Below are positions 25,494-34,622 of a stretch of DNA of 64,000 bases, piece after piece. Origin of the DNA: an uncultured Gammaproteobacteria bacterium (GTDB lineage Bacteria > Pseudomonadota > Gammaproteobacteria > Arenicellales > Poriferihabitantaceae). The stretch lies in the NCBI GenBank assembly GCA_947259885.1, contig CAMYNW010000027.1, forward strand, positions 1 through 64,000, given 5' to 3'. The notes below the pieces were generated by a model. That model was given only the letters and a program-made list of their open reading frames with translations, was not told where the DNA came from and searched no databases. Position 1 is the first letter of the stretch; the number at the start of each line of letters is the position of its first letter. A program made the translations under genes and the position numbers.

Positions 25494-27157
25494 TCATCAG
25501 GCGCAGCTGAGTCAAATTCATCCGGAAAAGGAGCATCCTGATACATTGTAATTCTCACCCAGCGATCGGATCTAGGATCGAATTTATTGGCCCCGAAAAA
25601 TGACAATTTACATCGCAGCAAATCTACTGGAACCATTTCTGAGCCAATCAGATTATCGCGAATTTCAGCGTAAGGAAGCCGGTTCACCAACTGCACCCTG
25701 CGTGCTGCGCCGCGGTGCTCCGGATACAACATAAGGAATCGTGCCAGTGAATCGTTAGCTTCTAAGGACTCCAGTTGTCTGAAAAACGATTTTATATCCC
25801 GTGCAAATGCTAACGGTTGCTCCTTTTCAGCCCCTGACTCCTCGAATCGCTCTCCAAGACGCGGTTCCAGTTTTTCCTCGGAGACATACCAGAATCTGGC
25901 GCAGGCATCGTGTTCATCAAAATCTGTGTCAAGCGCCCATTGATAATGCAGTTTGATCAACTGCATGGTTTTTTCGACCGTCATTGATCCGTCAATACCC
26001 TGGTAAGCAGACTCATCCACTGCCATCTGCTCCGCAAGATCGTCGACCAGTGCGCCATGGGGTTCAATAACCATCGAAACCAGAAGTTCTTGTCCTTCAA
26101 TCGTCAATTCCGATTCAGACCAGACGATTAACTGATGCCACGGAAAAGAACTGTCTCCGGGCCAAGTGATCAGCCGTTGCTCAAGCAGATCAATGTCCCG
26201 TTTCAGACCTTCGATTCGGCTCGCCTGACGTGGATCAGCAGTATGCCAGGTCTCCAGACTCAGCCGCATCCTTTGTGCGATCTGTTCAAATGCGCGTGCT
26301 TCTTCACTACTAGCAACTGACAAGCTACGCACCCGCATTAAGGCCGTCTCCCGGGCATTGATCCAGGTATGTAACAACGACGGATGGGTTCCCAGAAACG
26401 GTGCCATTCCAAGGCCAGTGGAGTTACCCACCCCCAGCTGTCGCCTAATCGCAGGATCCATGGAAACCGCCTGGTCGGGATTTTGCATTTTGGCGAGATG
26501 CTCTGCGATGTCAACGGTAAACCATCTGATTAACCATACCGCGAGTAACTCGGCACGAAAGGCGTTAGAAAATTCGCTACGGTCAGCGATTCGCTCACGG
26601 TCGCATAGCCCAAATTTTCCGTTCCCATAGACTGCAGTTGTTCGCATCAGGTAGCCAACCTGCTGGACCATGCCCAGATCAGGCTGGTGTCCATCCGCGA
26701 GCCTTTTCACTACATGATCGAATAGCCGGACACTTCGATTTGCCCGCGATAAAACCAGCTCTCGTTGAGAACATTGACCGGCTTCCTGGAGTGGGACCAC
26801 TGAAGCGAGTCGATCGATGTCTTGATCACGAGGTTCACCGTCAAACAATGCAAAGGTCGCATCCCACTGATCGGCGATGACCCGGTCCGATCTTTTCTCA
26901 GGGGGCAGGTCGTGAGAGAAACAGACCAGACTATAGTCGTGCTCTGGTCCCCTCGCACGATACACCGCAACGCCGACTCCTTTCTGGTCGATCTCCCATC
27001 GAGTGCGTTCAAACTGCCAGTGATCGTGCTTGAGCTTGCGCAACAGGGCTCGCATAAAGCTGAGTCTGGACTGGTGAAAGCAACCCATTCGCTCCAGCTT
27101 CATCACCATTTGCGGTGAGCGCATGGGCACCGACTGAGGCGATGTGAGTGGTTCCAT
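25472..27157 (-). CDS. Unknown 561-aa protein coupled to DUF3726-like gene
   Basis: A large soluble protein without signal peptide or TM segments. The N-terminal part (LERMGCFHQSRLSFMRALLR, VGYLMRTTAVYGNGKFGLCD) looks conserved and the first 90 residues include RARGPEHDYSLVCFSHDLPP. The middle is strongly helical with acidic stretches. I recognise no enzyme motif. It overlaps the DUF3726-like gene and is divergent from the PqqD-like gene with 81 bases between. The locus layout suggests a complex or a two-step process; a modification or cofactor role is only inference. An ATG at 27124 (MRSPQMVMKLERMG) is an alternative start. Confidence 0.7.
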   Translation of the reverse strand: MEPLTSPQSVPMRSPQMVMKLERMGCFHQSRLSFMRALLRKLKHDHWQFERTRWEIDQKGVGVAVYRARGPEHDYSLVCFSHDLPPEKRSDRVIADQWDATFALFDGEPRDQDIDRLASVVPLQEAGQCSQRELVLSRANRSVRLFDHVVKRLADGHQPDLGMVQQVGYLMRTTAVYGNGKFGLCDRERIADRSEFSNAFRAELLAVWLIRWFTVDIAEHLAKMQNPDQAVSMDPAIRRQLGVGNSTGLGMAPFLGTHPSLLHTWINARETALMRVRSLSVASSEEARAFEQIAQRMRLSLETWHTADPRQASRIEGLKRDIDLLEQRLITWPGDSSFPWHQLIVWSESELTIEGQELLVSMVIEPHGALVDDLAEQMAVDESAYQGIDGSMTVEKTMQLIKLHYQWALDTDFDEHDACARFWYVSEEKLEPRLGERFEESGAEKEQPLAFARDIKSFFRQLESLEANDSLARFLMLYPEHRGAARRVQLVNRLPYAEIRDNLIGSEMVPVDLLRCKLSFFGANKFDPRSDRWVRITMYQDAPFPDEFDSAAPDDWVFPHL

Positions 27158-27238
27158 AGAGGTTTACTTGCTTTGTCAATTCAAGCATCGATAATATCCT
27201 CTTGGCGCTAAATATACAGCCTGGAGATACGCAACATC

Positions 27239-27556
27239 ATGCCACTTGATATCCATCCATATTTACCGTTGGATACGGTTCCAAAACAAACCGGGGAATA
27301 CATCCTCGAAAAGATTCCCTGTTGCTATTTACTAAAACATAAAACCAATGGGGAAGTGATAAAGCTGAATAACACAGGCCTGGTGATCTGGCAGACCTGC
27401 ACCGGCGAGTGGACCGTTGGCGAAATAATAGAGGCCCTTGCGGAGGCTTATCCCGACGCCGCTGCTGATATGGACAAGGATGTGTTCAGGGCTCTGGACA
27501 ATCTTCAGGATGAAGGTGCAATTTCGCTAAGCTTGGGTGAAAGAAAGCCTGGGTGA
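27239..27556 (+). CDS. PqqD-like peptide-binding protein
   Basis: A 105-residue protein with the PqqD/RRE fold pattern: a short beta-hairpin (EKIPCCYLLKHKTNGEVIKLN), NTGLVIWQTCTGEWTVGEI and a three-helix part ending in VFRALDNLQDEGAISL. PqqD proteins bind precursor peptides for radical-SAM and other RiPP maturases. No precursor peptide, radical-SAM enzyme or PQQ gene is nearby; the only partners are the two unknown genes transcribed in the other direction. It is followed by a small duplication (GGTGAAAGAAAGCCTG then GGTGAAAGAAA). Confidence 0.8.
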   Translation: MPLDIHPYLPLDTVPKQTGEYILEKIPCCYLLKHKTNGEVIKLNNTGLVIWQTCTGEWTVGEIIEALAEAYPDAAADMDKDVFRALDNLQDEGAISLSLGERKPG

Positions 27557-27641
27557 AAGAAAATGATTACTTCAGAGATTTGTTTGAGCCGCATCGCTGC
27601 GCACAGTCAGAACCCATCATAACTGCGTCTCAAACGATGGA

Positions 27642-27996
27642 GGGAGTCGGCCGATAAGCCGGGTTCTGTCGTGAACAGTTATTCATCTGGGACGTTTGTC
27701 ACCAAACGCCTCAAGCAACCTACCCGGATCCAGCGTGGGCCACGCCCGACGGATCCCTATTTGGTCTTGCTCCAGGTGGGGTTTGCCCTGCCACTGATGT
27801 TGCCACCAGCGCGGTGCGCTCTTACCGCACCATTTCACCCTTACCTGTCTTCCAACAGGCGGTATATTTTCTGTGGCACTTTCCGTCGGCTCGCGCCGCC
27901 CAGGCGTTACCTGGCACCCTGCCCTGTGGAGCCCGGACTTTCCTCCTCGGACCGGCACTTAAGTACCGAACCAAAGCAACTGTCTGGCCGACTCCC
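27642..27996 (-). ncRNA. rnpB: RNase P RNA, bacterial class A
   Basis: On the minus strand, about 355 bases begin GGGAGTCGGCCAGACAGTTG and end in GGCCGACTCCC, closing the P1 helix. The conserved GAGGAAAGTCCGGGCTCCAC near the 5' end, the GGTAAGGGTGAAA and GGTAAGAGCGCACC blocks, and ACAGAACCCGGCTTATCGG near the 3' end are the core of the ribozyme that matures tRNA 5' ends. Small ORFs on both strands here are spurious. Confidence 0.95.
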
Positions 27997-28029
27997 AAGC
28001 ATAGAGACTAGCCAAGCATTGATTAAGTT

Positions 28030-28734
28030 TCAAGTGTCGAAAGTGTTCGAGACAATGCTTGGCGAATCAAGCAGCTCTCTGACACTCCGCCTGACCTCGA
28101 TCCAGCGAAATCGCATCGAGTTTTCTATAATCTCTTCATCTCGTTTCTTAAGCTCGTCCGCAATTGGAGACCACTTAACCAGTGCATCCGGGCTCAGGCT
28201 GAATGCAGTTTCATCATCTGAAATACTTCCCCAGTCTATATCTTGAATGCGTTTCGAATAGTTATTGCGGGAACTCTCGAAATCCACTCCGGCTTCTTCG
28301 GGTATTCCAATATCCTCGAGCACCTCGGTTGTGATCTGCTGCATTAATTCCCGGATTTTGTCGTTCGTGAGCCCGGTATCTCGCCTGATCAGACCACCAA
28401 TATAAATAGTCAGGTCGGAAATGCAGGCTAGCCAGATCTGCCACTTGGCGATATTGATCGATTCAAGCATCTGCGGATTTTCAAAAAGTTCGGGGAACCT
28501 GGTACCGGCCCGGGTTTTCAGGTAACCATATAATGTGGATTGCGAGACATGACTGGCACGGGTTTCGATGAATTTCCGGGTGCTTGGCAGATCAACCATC
28601 GCGGCAGCTTTTCCACCCTTTCCAAGGCCCATGTACTCGCCCAGACTTTTCCAGGAACTTTTTGAAAATAATGCACTTTTTAACGCTTTTATCATCTTTA
28701 TGCGACTAAAGTAGTAATGGCCAAAGGGTGTCAA
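28030..28734 (-). CDS. Hypothetical protein, 234 aa
   Basis: No family recognised. The sequence is soluble apart from a weakly hydrophobic stretch (IWLACISDLTIYIGGLI, about 99-115). The N-terminus is basic and Lys-rich (KMIKALKSALFSKSSWKSLG). A second ATG, at 28695, starts MIKALKSALF and may be the real start. The C-terminal third is acidic with a helical ending (SMRFRWIEVRRSVRELLDS). It is divergent from the symporter genes at 28835-30925; 100 bases lie between. Confidence 0.55.
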   Translation of the reverse strand: MTPFGHYYFSRIKMIKALKSALFSKSSWKSLGEYMGLGKGGKAAAMVDLPSTRKFIETRASHVSQSTLYGYLKTRAGTRFPELFENPQMLESINIAKWQIWLACISDLTIYIGGLIRRDTGLTNDKIRELMQQITTEVLEDIGIPEEAGVDFESSRNNYSKRIQDIDWGSISDDETAFSLSPDALVKWSPIADELKKRDEEIIENSMRFRWIEVRRSVRELLDSPSIVSNTFDT

Positions 28735-28834
28735 AAAGATGTCATTTGCAACATTTTAGGGCTAATATTGATATTACGCATTATATTTGCTTCTATTTAT
28801 ACAACAAAATCCTTACCCCAAGAGAGGTCCACCA

Positions 28835-29095
28835 ATGGCAAATGACTCAAGAAGGGAGGAACACTGGGCGCGCACAAAGCGTCTGATGATTATCACCCTC
28901 AGCATATGGTTCATCTTTTCCTTCGTTGTACACTGGTTCGCTAACTCACTTAACGCTTTTACCTTCATGGGATTCCCGCTGGGGTTCTATATGGCGGCGC
29001 AAGGCTCTGAGGTGATATTCGTGATTTTAATTGTCTGGTTCGCCTGGTCGCAGCACAATATCGACAAGGACACCGGCTTCGCCGAGGAGGAATAA
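28835..29095 (+). CDS. Symporter small subunit (DUF4212)
   Basis: An 86-residue membrane protein with two helices (TKRLMIITLSIWFIFSFVVH and GFYMAAQGSEVIFVILIVWF) and an acidic tail. The ATG at 28835 follows an AGAGAGG ribosome-binding site; a longer frame from 28787 is unlikely. DUF4212 proteins are encoded immediately before VC_2705-type sodium:solute symporters, as here with a 3-base gap, and are thought to act as their small subunit. Confidence 0.88.
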   Translation: MANDSRREEHWARTKRLMIITLSIWFIFSFVVHWFANSLNAFTFMGFPLGFYMAAQGSEVIFVILIVWFAWSQHNIDKDTGFAEEE

Positions 29096-29098
29096 AAG

Positions 29099-30925
29099 AT
29101 GAAAGGTGCTTTTATTGACAACTTACCTAAAGTTTACGGTCTTTACACCGGCGGATTTCTGATCTTCGTACTGCTGATGGCAGTGCTCGAGCAGATGGGG
29201 GTCGGGGCCGATACCATTGGTATTTTATTCGTGGCCTTCACGATTCTGATTTATGCGGGAATCGGCTGGCTATCCCGCACTATGCAGGTAGACGCCTATT
29301 ACGTCGCTGGTCGTCAGGTACCCGCGGTATTCAACGGCATGGCCACTGCCGCTGACTGGATGTCAGGCGCTTCCTTCGTAGCGATGGCGGGTGGAATCTA
29401 TTTCGGTGGCCATGGTTATCTCGCCTTTGTGGTGGGGTGGACCGGGGGATATGTGCTGGTAGCTTCTCTGATGGCGCCGTATCTGAGGAAGTTTGGCTGC
29501 TACACTGTGCCTGACTTTATCGGTACCCGTTACGGTGGCAACCTGGCGCGTTTTCTCGCGGTGGTGATTTTGGTGGTCGCTTCATTCACTTACGTGACTG
29601 CACAGATCAACGCTACCGGCACCATCGCTTCACGTGCGTTACAAATTCCTTTTGAAGTCGGGGTCTGGTTCGGCCTGCTGGGCATCTTACTGTGCTCCAT
29701 GCTAGGCGGCATGCGGGCGGTGACCTGGACCCAGGTGGCGCAGTACATCGTATTGATCATCGCTTATCTGGTGCCGGTATTCTGGATGTCGAACAAACAG
29801 GGTTTTGGGGTCATTCCACAGCTTGTATACGGCGACGCCGTGATGCGCATCGGCGAACTGGAAGCCATGTACAACATGGCGGACCTGCCAAAGATTACCG
29901 AAGGTGTCAAAGGCGGACTCAGGGCGCTCAGCGTACCTCACGCCGCGGCCGGCGAATCGGCGATGTCGAGCTGGAAATTCGTGACCCTGGTATTGTGTAT
30001 GATGGCGGGTACCGCATCACTGCCGCATATCCTGATGCGCTATTTCACGACGCCATCGGTGCGAGCGGCTCGAAACTCAGTTGCCTGGTCACTGTTTTTC
30101 ATCTTCCTGCTCTACTTCACAGCGCCGGCGCTGGCTACCTTCACCAAGCTGCAGGTACTGGATCCGAATCTGGCCACTGGCATTATCGGAAAGGCGATAT
30201 CTGAGGTTGAAGCGCTCGACTGGATTCAAAAGTGGGCCAACGTGGGCTTCCTGCAGATCATCGACGCCAACGGCGACGGCATGCTGCAACTCAATGAGTT
30301 CTTCATGCGCGGCGATATCGTGGTATTAGCGACACCGGAAATCGCGGGCCTGCCGTATGTTATCTCAGGCCTGGTGGCCGCAGGCGGCATGGCGGCGGCT
30401 ATGTCTACCGCGGATGGTTTGCTACTGGCGATTGCCAATGCGCTATCCCATGATCTGTACTACAAGATCATTGACCCCAAAGCGGAAACTCGTACCCGAC
30501 TTTTAGTTGCGCGGATACTGCTGATCGCAATTGGTGCCGCGGGTGCGTTTGTCGCCAGTCTCAAGCTCACCAGCATCCTTGGTGCGGTGGCCTGGGCCTT
30601 CGACTTCGCCTGTTCGGGTCTGTTCTTCCCGATCGTGCTGGGTATCTGGTGGAAGCGAGCCAACCAGGCCGGCGCGGTTGCGGGTATGCTGCTGGGATTT
30701 GCAGCAGGCAGTCTGTACCTGTATTGGGTCGCTCCCGCGTTTCTTGGCAACGAGCCGTGGCTTGGTATCGACCACTTACGATTCGGAATCATCGGCATGC
30801 CGGTGAGCCTGATCGCGATGGTCGTGGTCACGCTGATGACCGCCGAACCCGATGCCGAGACTCAAGCCATGGTTGACGAAATCCGTGTGCCGGTTGGAGA
30901 AACGGTGATAGACTCTTCTCACTAA
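29099..30925 (+). CDS. Sodium:solute symporter, VC_2705/ActP-like
   Basis: A 608-residue sodium symporter of the SSS family, longer than average, with the core signature GRQVPAVFNGMATAADWMSG (TM2) and ISGLVAAGGMAAAMSTADGL (TM8-9). It is closest in type to acetate/carboxylate permeases. A notable insertion around residue 385, IIDANGDGMLQLNEFF, is a canonical EF-hand calcium loop (D-x-N-x-D-G-x-L-x-x-x-E). It is expected on a loop between two TM helices and could sense calcium. Translationally linked to the DUF4212 gene and followed by a strong terminator. Confidence 0.92.
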   Translation: MKGAFIDNLPKVYGLYTGGFLIFVLLMAVLEQMGVGADTIGILFVAFTILIYAGIGWLSRTMQVDAYYVAGRQVPAVFNGMATAADWMSGASFVAMAGGIYFGGHGYLAFVVGWTGGYVLVASLMAPYLRKFGCYTVPDFIGTRYGGNLARFLAVVILVVASFTYVTAQINATGTIASRALQIPFEVGVWFGLLGILLCSMLGGMRAVTWTQVAQYIVLIIAYLVPVFWMSNKQGFGVIPQLVYGDAVMRIGELEAMYNMADLPKITEGVKGGLRALSVPHAAAGESAMSSWKFVTLVLCMMAGTASLPHILMRYFTTPSVRAARNSVAWSLFFIFLLYFTAPALATFTKLQVLDPNLATGIIGKAISEVEALDWIQKWANVGFLQIIDANGDGMLQLNEFFMRGDIVVLATPEIAGLPYVISGLVAAGGMAAAMSTADGLLLAIANALSHDLYYKIIDPKAETRTRLLVARILLIAIGAAGAFVASLKLTSILGAVAWAFDFACSGLFFPIVLGIWWKRANQAGAVAGMLLGFAAGSLYLYWVAPAFLGNEPWLGIDHLRFGIIGMPVSLIAMVVVTLMTAEPDAETQAMVDEIRVPVGETVIDSSH

Positions 30926-30945
30926 TCCTATACAGGATCATATAG

Positions 30946-30972
30946 AAGCCGGGGTCCCGCCCCGGCTTTTTA
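30946..30972 (+). terminator. Rho-independent terminator
   Basis: AGCCGGGG and CCCCGGCT form an 8-bp stem around a short loop, followed by TTTTTAT. It lies 21 bases after the symporter stop. Confidence 0.88.
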
Positions 30973-30991
30973 TCGTCTCCAATACTTAGTT

Positions 30992-31348
30992 ATGATCGAA
31001 GGAATTCCAATTTGGGTGGTTGCCCTCGACTACGTTCTAGGCATGGTGATGTGGACCCTGATCGGTCGCTTCGCTATGGGTATATTTCTCCCTGAAGACA
31101 GCTCGTTCTTTTTTATGCGCTTTTTCGTGCGCTCTACCAATCCCTTATTGAAGCTGTTTGGCCCGATTACTCCGGGATTCCTGATCAAACCGATGGTGCC
31201 GCTATTCGTGGCTTGGTTTTTTTACATGATTCGTTTTTACATCATGCCCTGGCTGTTGGGTTACTCGGTGATGGGTATGCTTTCTTTTCCGCTTGAGAGC
31301 GAGTTTGCGCGGGGAATTGCCAACCTCATTAGCTGGTTTGTGAATTAA
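30992..31348 (+). CDS. Small membrane protein, YggT-like
   Basis: A 118-residue integral membrane protein with about three helices. RFFVRSTNPLLKLFGPITPG followed by a helix recalls YggT-family proteins, but the match is partial. It is separated from the symporter by a terminator, so it has its own promoter or depends on readthrough. It ends four bases from the stop of the DUF294 fusion gene on the other strand. Confidence 0.55.
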   Translation: MIEGIPIWVVALDYVLGMVMWTLIGRFAMGIFLPEDSSFFFMRFFVRSTNPLLKLFGPITPGFLIKPMVPLFVAWFFYMIRFYIMPWLLGYSVMGMLSFPLESEFARGIANLISWFVN

Positions 31349-31351
31349 AGC

Positions 31352-33550
31352 TCAAGCCCCAACCATCCCCAAGGGGTCGCCCAGCAAGTTAGAGACCTGA
31401 CTGGTTTTCTGTAATGCCCATTTAAGCTGCTGCCGGTCAGGTGCGGACAGTAAACTGGGATCAACATTATTAGTCGGAGGGATACCCTCTTGCATGTCTT
31501 GCAGCTGCTGGTTTAACAAACTCTCAAGCAGTATCCCATGCGCTTCAATTAGAGTTTCAAATACGTCCCGCATTGGCGCCTTCGCTTCTTCGTCAATGGC
31601 CATAGTCTGCTCTAGCCTGGATCGGGTAGAGCGTTGCCTTATCCGGTGCTGGATTGCCAATACCCTTGCCGCGGAAAAAATAGGAAGCAGACCGCCTATC
31701 TTAACGTCCACACGACCTTGCTCGAGTTTGATGCGCCCGAGAAAACCCGTAGCTTGATCGAATTTACAGGCATTCAATTTCAACAGAGATAAGAACTCCC
31801 TTGATTCGGCGCCAACACGAAAGGCATGCTCCAAGACCTGGTTGCCGATCTGGACGTCACCATGCACTACCTCGGCGTCAAAAAAAATATCCGTATTCAG
31901 AATGTCTTCCGGATGATGCCGCATTACCCAGGTGGAAATTTCGTGCTGCCAATGTTCAACGGAACGACGCCATTCGCTGTTCATCGCCATCACCCCGCCC
32001 TTGCAATATGGTACCCCTACCGTATCAAGAATCTCCGATACCCTGGCACCTAACCGGGCAAACCACTGGTCGATCTCGTCATCAGGATTTCCATTTGCAT
32101 ACACGATAGCATTATCCTGATCCATCGCCATCAGGCTTTCGCCTCGACCGCCGGAACCTAGAACGAGCATTGCATAGGCGACCGGGGGTGGTCCCTCACC
32201 AGCTTCCTGTAATTCATGCTCGGTGATTTCGCAAGCGCGTCGTGTCAAGGCACACAATTCGTGTGAGATCACGGACGCAATATCCCGGGCATCCACACCT
32301 TGCGAGAGCAGCTGGCGCGCTACTGGCGCAAGTTTGGCCCAGGCATGGCCAAGCTGCTCGACAGTGTAAGCTTCATCTATCCCGTCATCCAATGCGATGG
32401 CTTCGCTCTCCTGCTCCCTTAGGAGGTCTCTTGCTGACAGAGCGCCAACAATATGTCCTTGCCCATCGCGAACCGCCAGGTGGCGAAATCCAAGGCGTGT
32501 CATCTTGCTGGCGGCACGATAAGCGAATGTCTCAGATTCGATACTTTGAAGTGGATACGAGCAAACTGATTCGATTTTTTCTCTCATCGCATCGATACCA
32601 TCACGGTTAATCGCGCGCAGGACATCTCTTTCAGTCAAAATCCCAATATTCGCGTTTACTTCTAGCTCGGATTGTTCGCTGGTGCCAACGAATACCGAAC
32701 TGATACTCCGCTCCATCATCATTGCCAGCGCTTCGCCAACAGACGCATTGCTGGGAAGTATTACTGCTGATCCGTGCATCACGTCCGAGACCCGCTGACG
32801 ATATAGCCTTAAATCCAGCTGCGAGAGGGTCTGGGCATACTCTGGCTCTGAATTCGCGGCAGCACCGGGAAGCTCCCACGTCGGTAGCGTCAACGGTGGA
32901 TTGTTGGAAACAACCTGTTGACATATCCGCTCCGCTTCTGCAACGGTACGAATTCCCGCCTTGCGCATCGCTGGCATCAAGGCGATGAACACCTCCGCCG
33001 CAGCGATTGCGTCCCCGGTAGCAGAATGTCGATTGTGTATTTCCACATCGAGTCTCGCGGCAATGGTATCCAGCGAGTAGTCGGGTAAAGAGGGCAACAC
33101 CTGGCGCGCCAGCATTGCCACATCAAGGAACCGGGGCAGCCGCCACTCGAGTGATGCCAGCTCATGTTCACGACGCAAAATCGCGAGGTCAAACCCCGTT
33201 GCAAAGCCAACGATGACAGAATGGCCTAGCCATTGATCGAGTTCAGATTTGATTTGTGAGAAATCGGGTGCTCCTTCAAGATCCTGTCTGGTGATACCAT
33301 GAATCGCGGTCGAAGTTGATGGGATTTCTACACCCGGGTCGATAAACGACTCAAAATGATCATCTCTAAGCAGCTGCTCCCCACTAAATCTTACTGCGCC
33401 GATCTGTATCATTCTATCCTTATTGATATCAAGACCAGTAGTTTCGGTATCAAGCGCCACTAGCCGCGCTGAAACCAGCGGCGCGGTCGCGGAACTAGCG
33501 GCGATTACTGACGAATTGGCGTTCATTGAATCAAGTATAAGCGCTTCCAA
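31352..33550 (-). CDS. Exonuclease-CBS-DUF294 nucleotidyltransferase fusion
   Basis: A 732-residue protein with three parts. Residues about 28-190 are a DnaQ/PolC-type 3'-5' exonuclease (LVALDTETTGLD with the DxE motif; HNRHSATGDAIAAAEVFIAL at the last motif). Residues about 255-370 are paired CBS domains (SVGEALAMMMERSISSVFVG; THE SECOND includes HLAVRDGQGHIVGALSARDL). Residues about 400-720 are a DUF294 nucleotidyltransferase (GSGGRGESLMAMDQDNAIVY) and its C-terminal helical domain. In Pseudomonas the exonuclease and the CBS-DUF294 protein are separate genes beside the acetate permease; here they are one polypeptide beside the symporter. A GlnD-like regulatory role tied to carboxylate uptake is inference. 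An ATG at 33526 is an alternative start. Confidence 0.88.
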   Translation of the reverse strand: MEALILDSMNANSSVIAASSATAPLVSARLVALDTETTGLDINKDRMIQIGAVRFSGEQLLRDDHFESFIDPGVEIPSTSTAIHGITRQDLEGAPDFSQIKSELDQWLGHSVIVGFATGFDLAILRREHELASLEWRLPRFLDVAMLARQVLPSLPDYSLDTIAARLDVEIHNRHSATGDAIAAAEVFIALMPAMRKAGIRTVAEAERICQQVVSNNPPLTLPTWELPGAAANSEPEYAQTLSQLDLRLYRQRVSDVMHGSAVILPSNASVGEALAMMMERSISSVFVGTSEQSELEVNANIGILTERDVLRAINRDGIDAMREKIESVCSYPLQSIESETFAYRAASKMTRLGFRHLAVRDGQGHIVGALSARDLLREQESEAIALDDGIDEAYTVEQLGHAWAKLAPVARQLLSQGVDARDIASVISHELCALTRRACEITEHELQEAGEGPPPVAYAMLVLGSGGRGESLMAMDQDNAIVYANGNPDDEIDQWFARLGARVSEILDTVGVPYCKGGVMAMNSEWRRSVEHWQHEISTWVMRHHPEDILNTDIFFDAEVVHGDVQIGNQVLEHAFRVGAESREFLSLLKLNACKFDQATGFLGRIKLEQGRVDVKIGGLLPIFSAARVLAIQHRIRQRSTRSRLEQTMAIDEEAKAPMRDVFETLIEAHGILLESLLNQQLQDMQEGIPPTNNVDPSLLSAPDRQQLKWALQKTSQVSNLLGDPLGMVGA

Positions 33551-33677
33551 TTATGGAATTATTAGCTTTTTATCCAATCATTTTGAATCCAAACAACTCT
33601 TTCATCCGGATAACTCAGCAGTCAAAGTTTGTATTGGTAGTCGGATAGCGTCAATCACACCGGCAATGCACTTCGAA

Positions 33678-34526
33678 CTATTCTCCTACAGACTGAATTT
33701 CCAGGCCCAGCTGATATAGCTGGTTCCGGTTCAGTCCGCTCCATTTCGCGGCGATTTTGCATGCTGTCTTCAGTGGAAGCTCTTCAATCAATAATTCGAG
33801 CAAACGTTTGGCCCCACTATCATCTGCTACTACATCCGCAGCTCCTCCCACGATTATGACGAACTCTCCCTTCTGGTTATCTGGTCCTGCCGAGATCTGA
33901 TTCAGCACATGTTGTGCTTCACCAATATAGAATTGCTCATATTTCTTGGTTAATTCCCTGGCAACTGCAACCTGTCTCTTATGACCCAACGAATCACAAA
34001 TCTGCTCCATAGTTTGCAAAATTCGGTGGCTGGATTCATAAAAGACCGATGTCCAGGGTGTATCGACGAGCAACTCAACGTACTCGCGACGGGGCCCGGG
34101 TTTTGCAGGGATGAACCCTCCAAAGTAAAATCTATCCGTGGGCAAGCCGGATGCGGAAAGCGCAGCAATGATCGCGCTGGCACCTGGAATCGGCACAACC
34201 CTCAATCCTTTGCGACGCGCTTCCCTGACCAACGGATATCCAGGATCACTGATCAGGGGTGTGCCCGCGTCACTGATCAGCGAAATTTGCTGCCCCTGAA
34301 CGAGACGATCCATCACTTCGGGTGCCCGTTTTCGCTCATTGTGCTCGTGGCAGGACAAGAGCGGCGTTCTGATATTAAAATGCCTTAATAGAATGCTGGC
34401 GTGACGGGTATCTTCCGCCAGCACAAGGTCCGCTTGTTTAAGAACCTCCACCGCTCGGAAAGTCATATCGTCCAGGTTTCCAATCGGCGTGGCGACGATG
34501 TAAAGCGCCCCGGTTTTGCTGTTCAT
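33678..34526 (-). CDS. rsmI: 16S rRNA C1402 ribose 2'-O-methyltransferase
   Basis: A 282-residue SAM enzyme of the tetrapyrrole-methylase fold. GALYIVATPIGNLDDMTFRA opens the protein, ADLVLAEDTRHASILLRHF and ISLISDAGTPLISDPGYPLV follow, and ASGLPTDRFYFGGFIPAKPG is the family's central signature. RsmI methylates C1402 of 16S rRNA, which tunes start-codon selection. Divergent from lpoA, as in E. coli. Confidence 0.96.
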   Translation of the reverse strand: MNSKTGALYIVATPIGNLDDMTFRAVEVLKQADLVLAEDTRHASILLRHFNIRTPLLSCHEHNERKRAPEVMDRLVQGQQISLISDAGTPLISDPGYPLVREARRKGLRVVPIPGASAIIAALSASGLPTDRFYFGGFIPAKPGPRREYVELLVDTPWTSVFYESSHRILQTMEQICDSLGHKRQVAVARELTKKYEQFYIGEAQHVLNQISAGPDNQKGEFVIIVGGAADVVADDSGAKRLLELLIEELPLKTACKIAAKWSGLNRNQLYQLGLEIQSVGE

Positions 34527-34622
34527 TCGTGGGTCTCGTATACTTTGTCCGAGACTCTATCATTCAATCAATACAGGAACCTATTTGTGAAGCCCATTGT
34601 TGTAACCTGCCTGGTCGGGGGT

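Noticed and set aside
27671..28246. 191-aa plus-strand ORF and a 91-aa minus-strand ORF
   Set aside because: Most of both lies over the RNase P RNA gene and the hypothetical gene next to it; no protein character.
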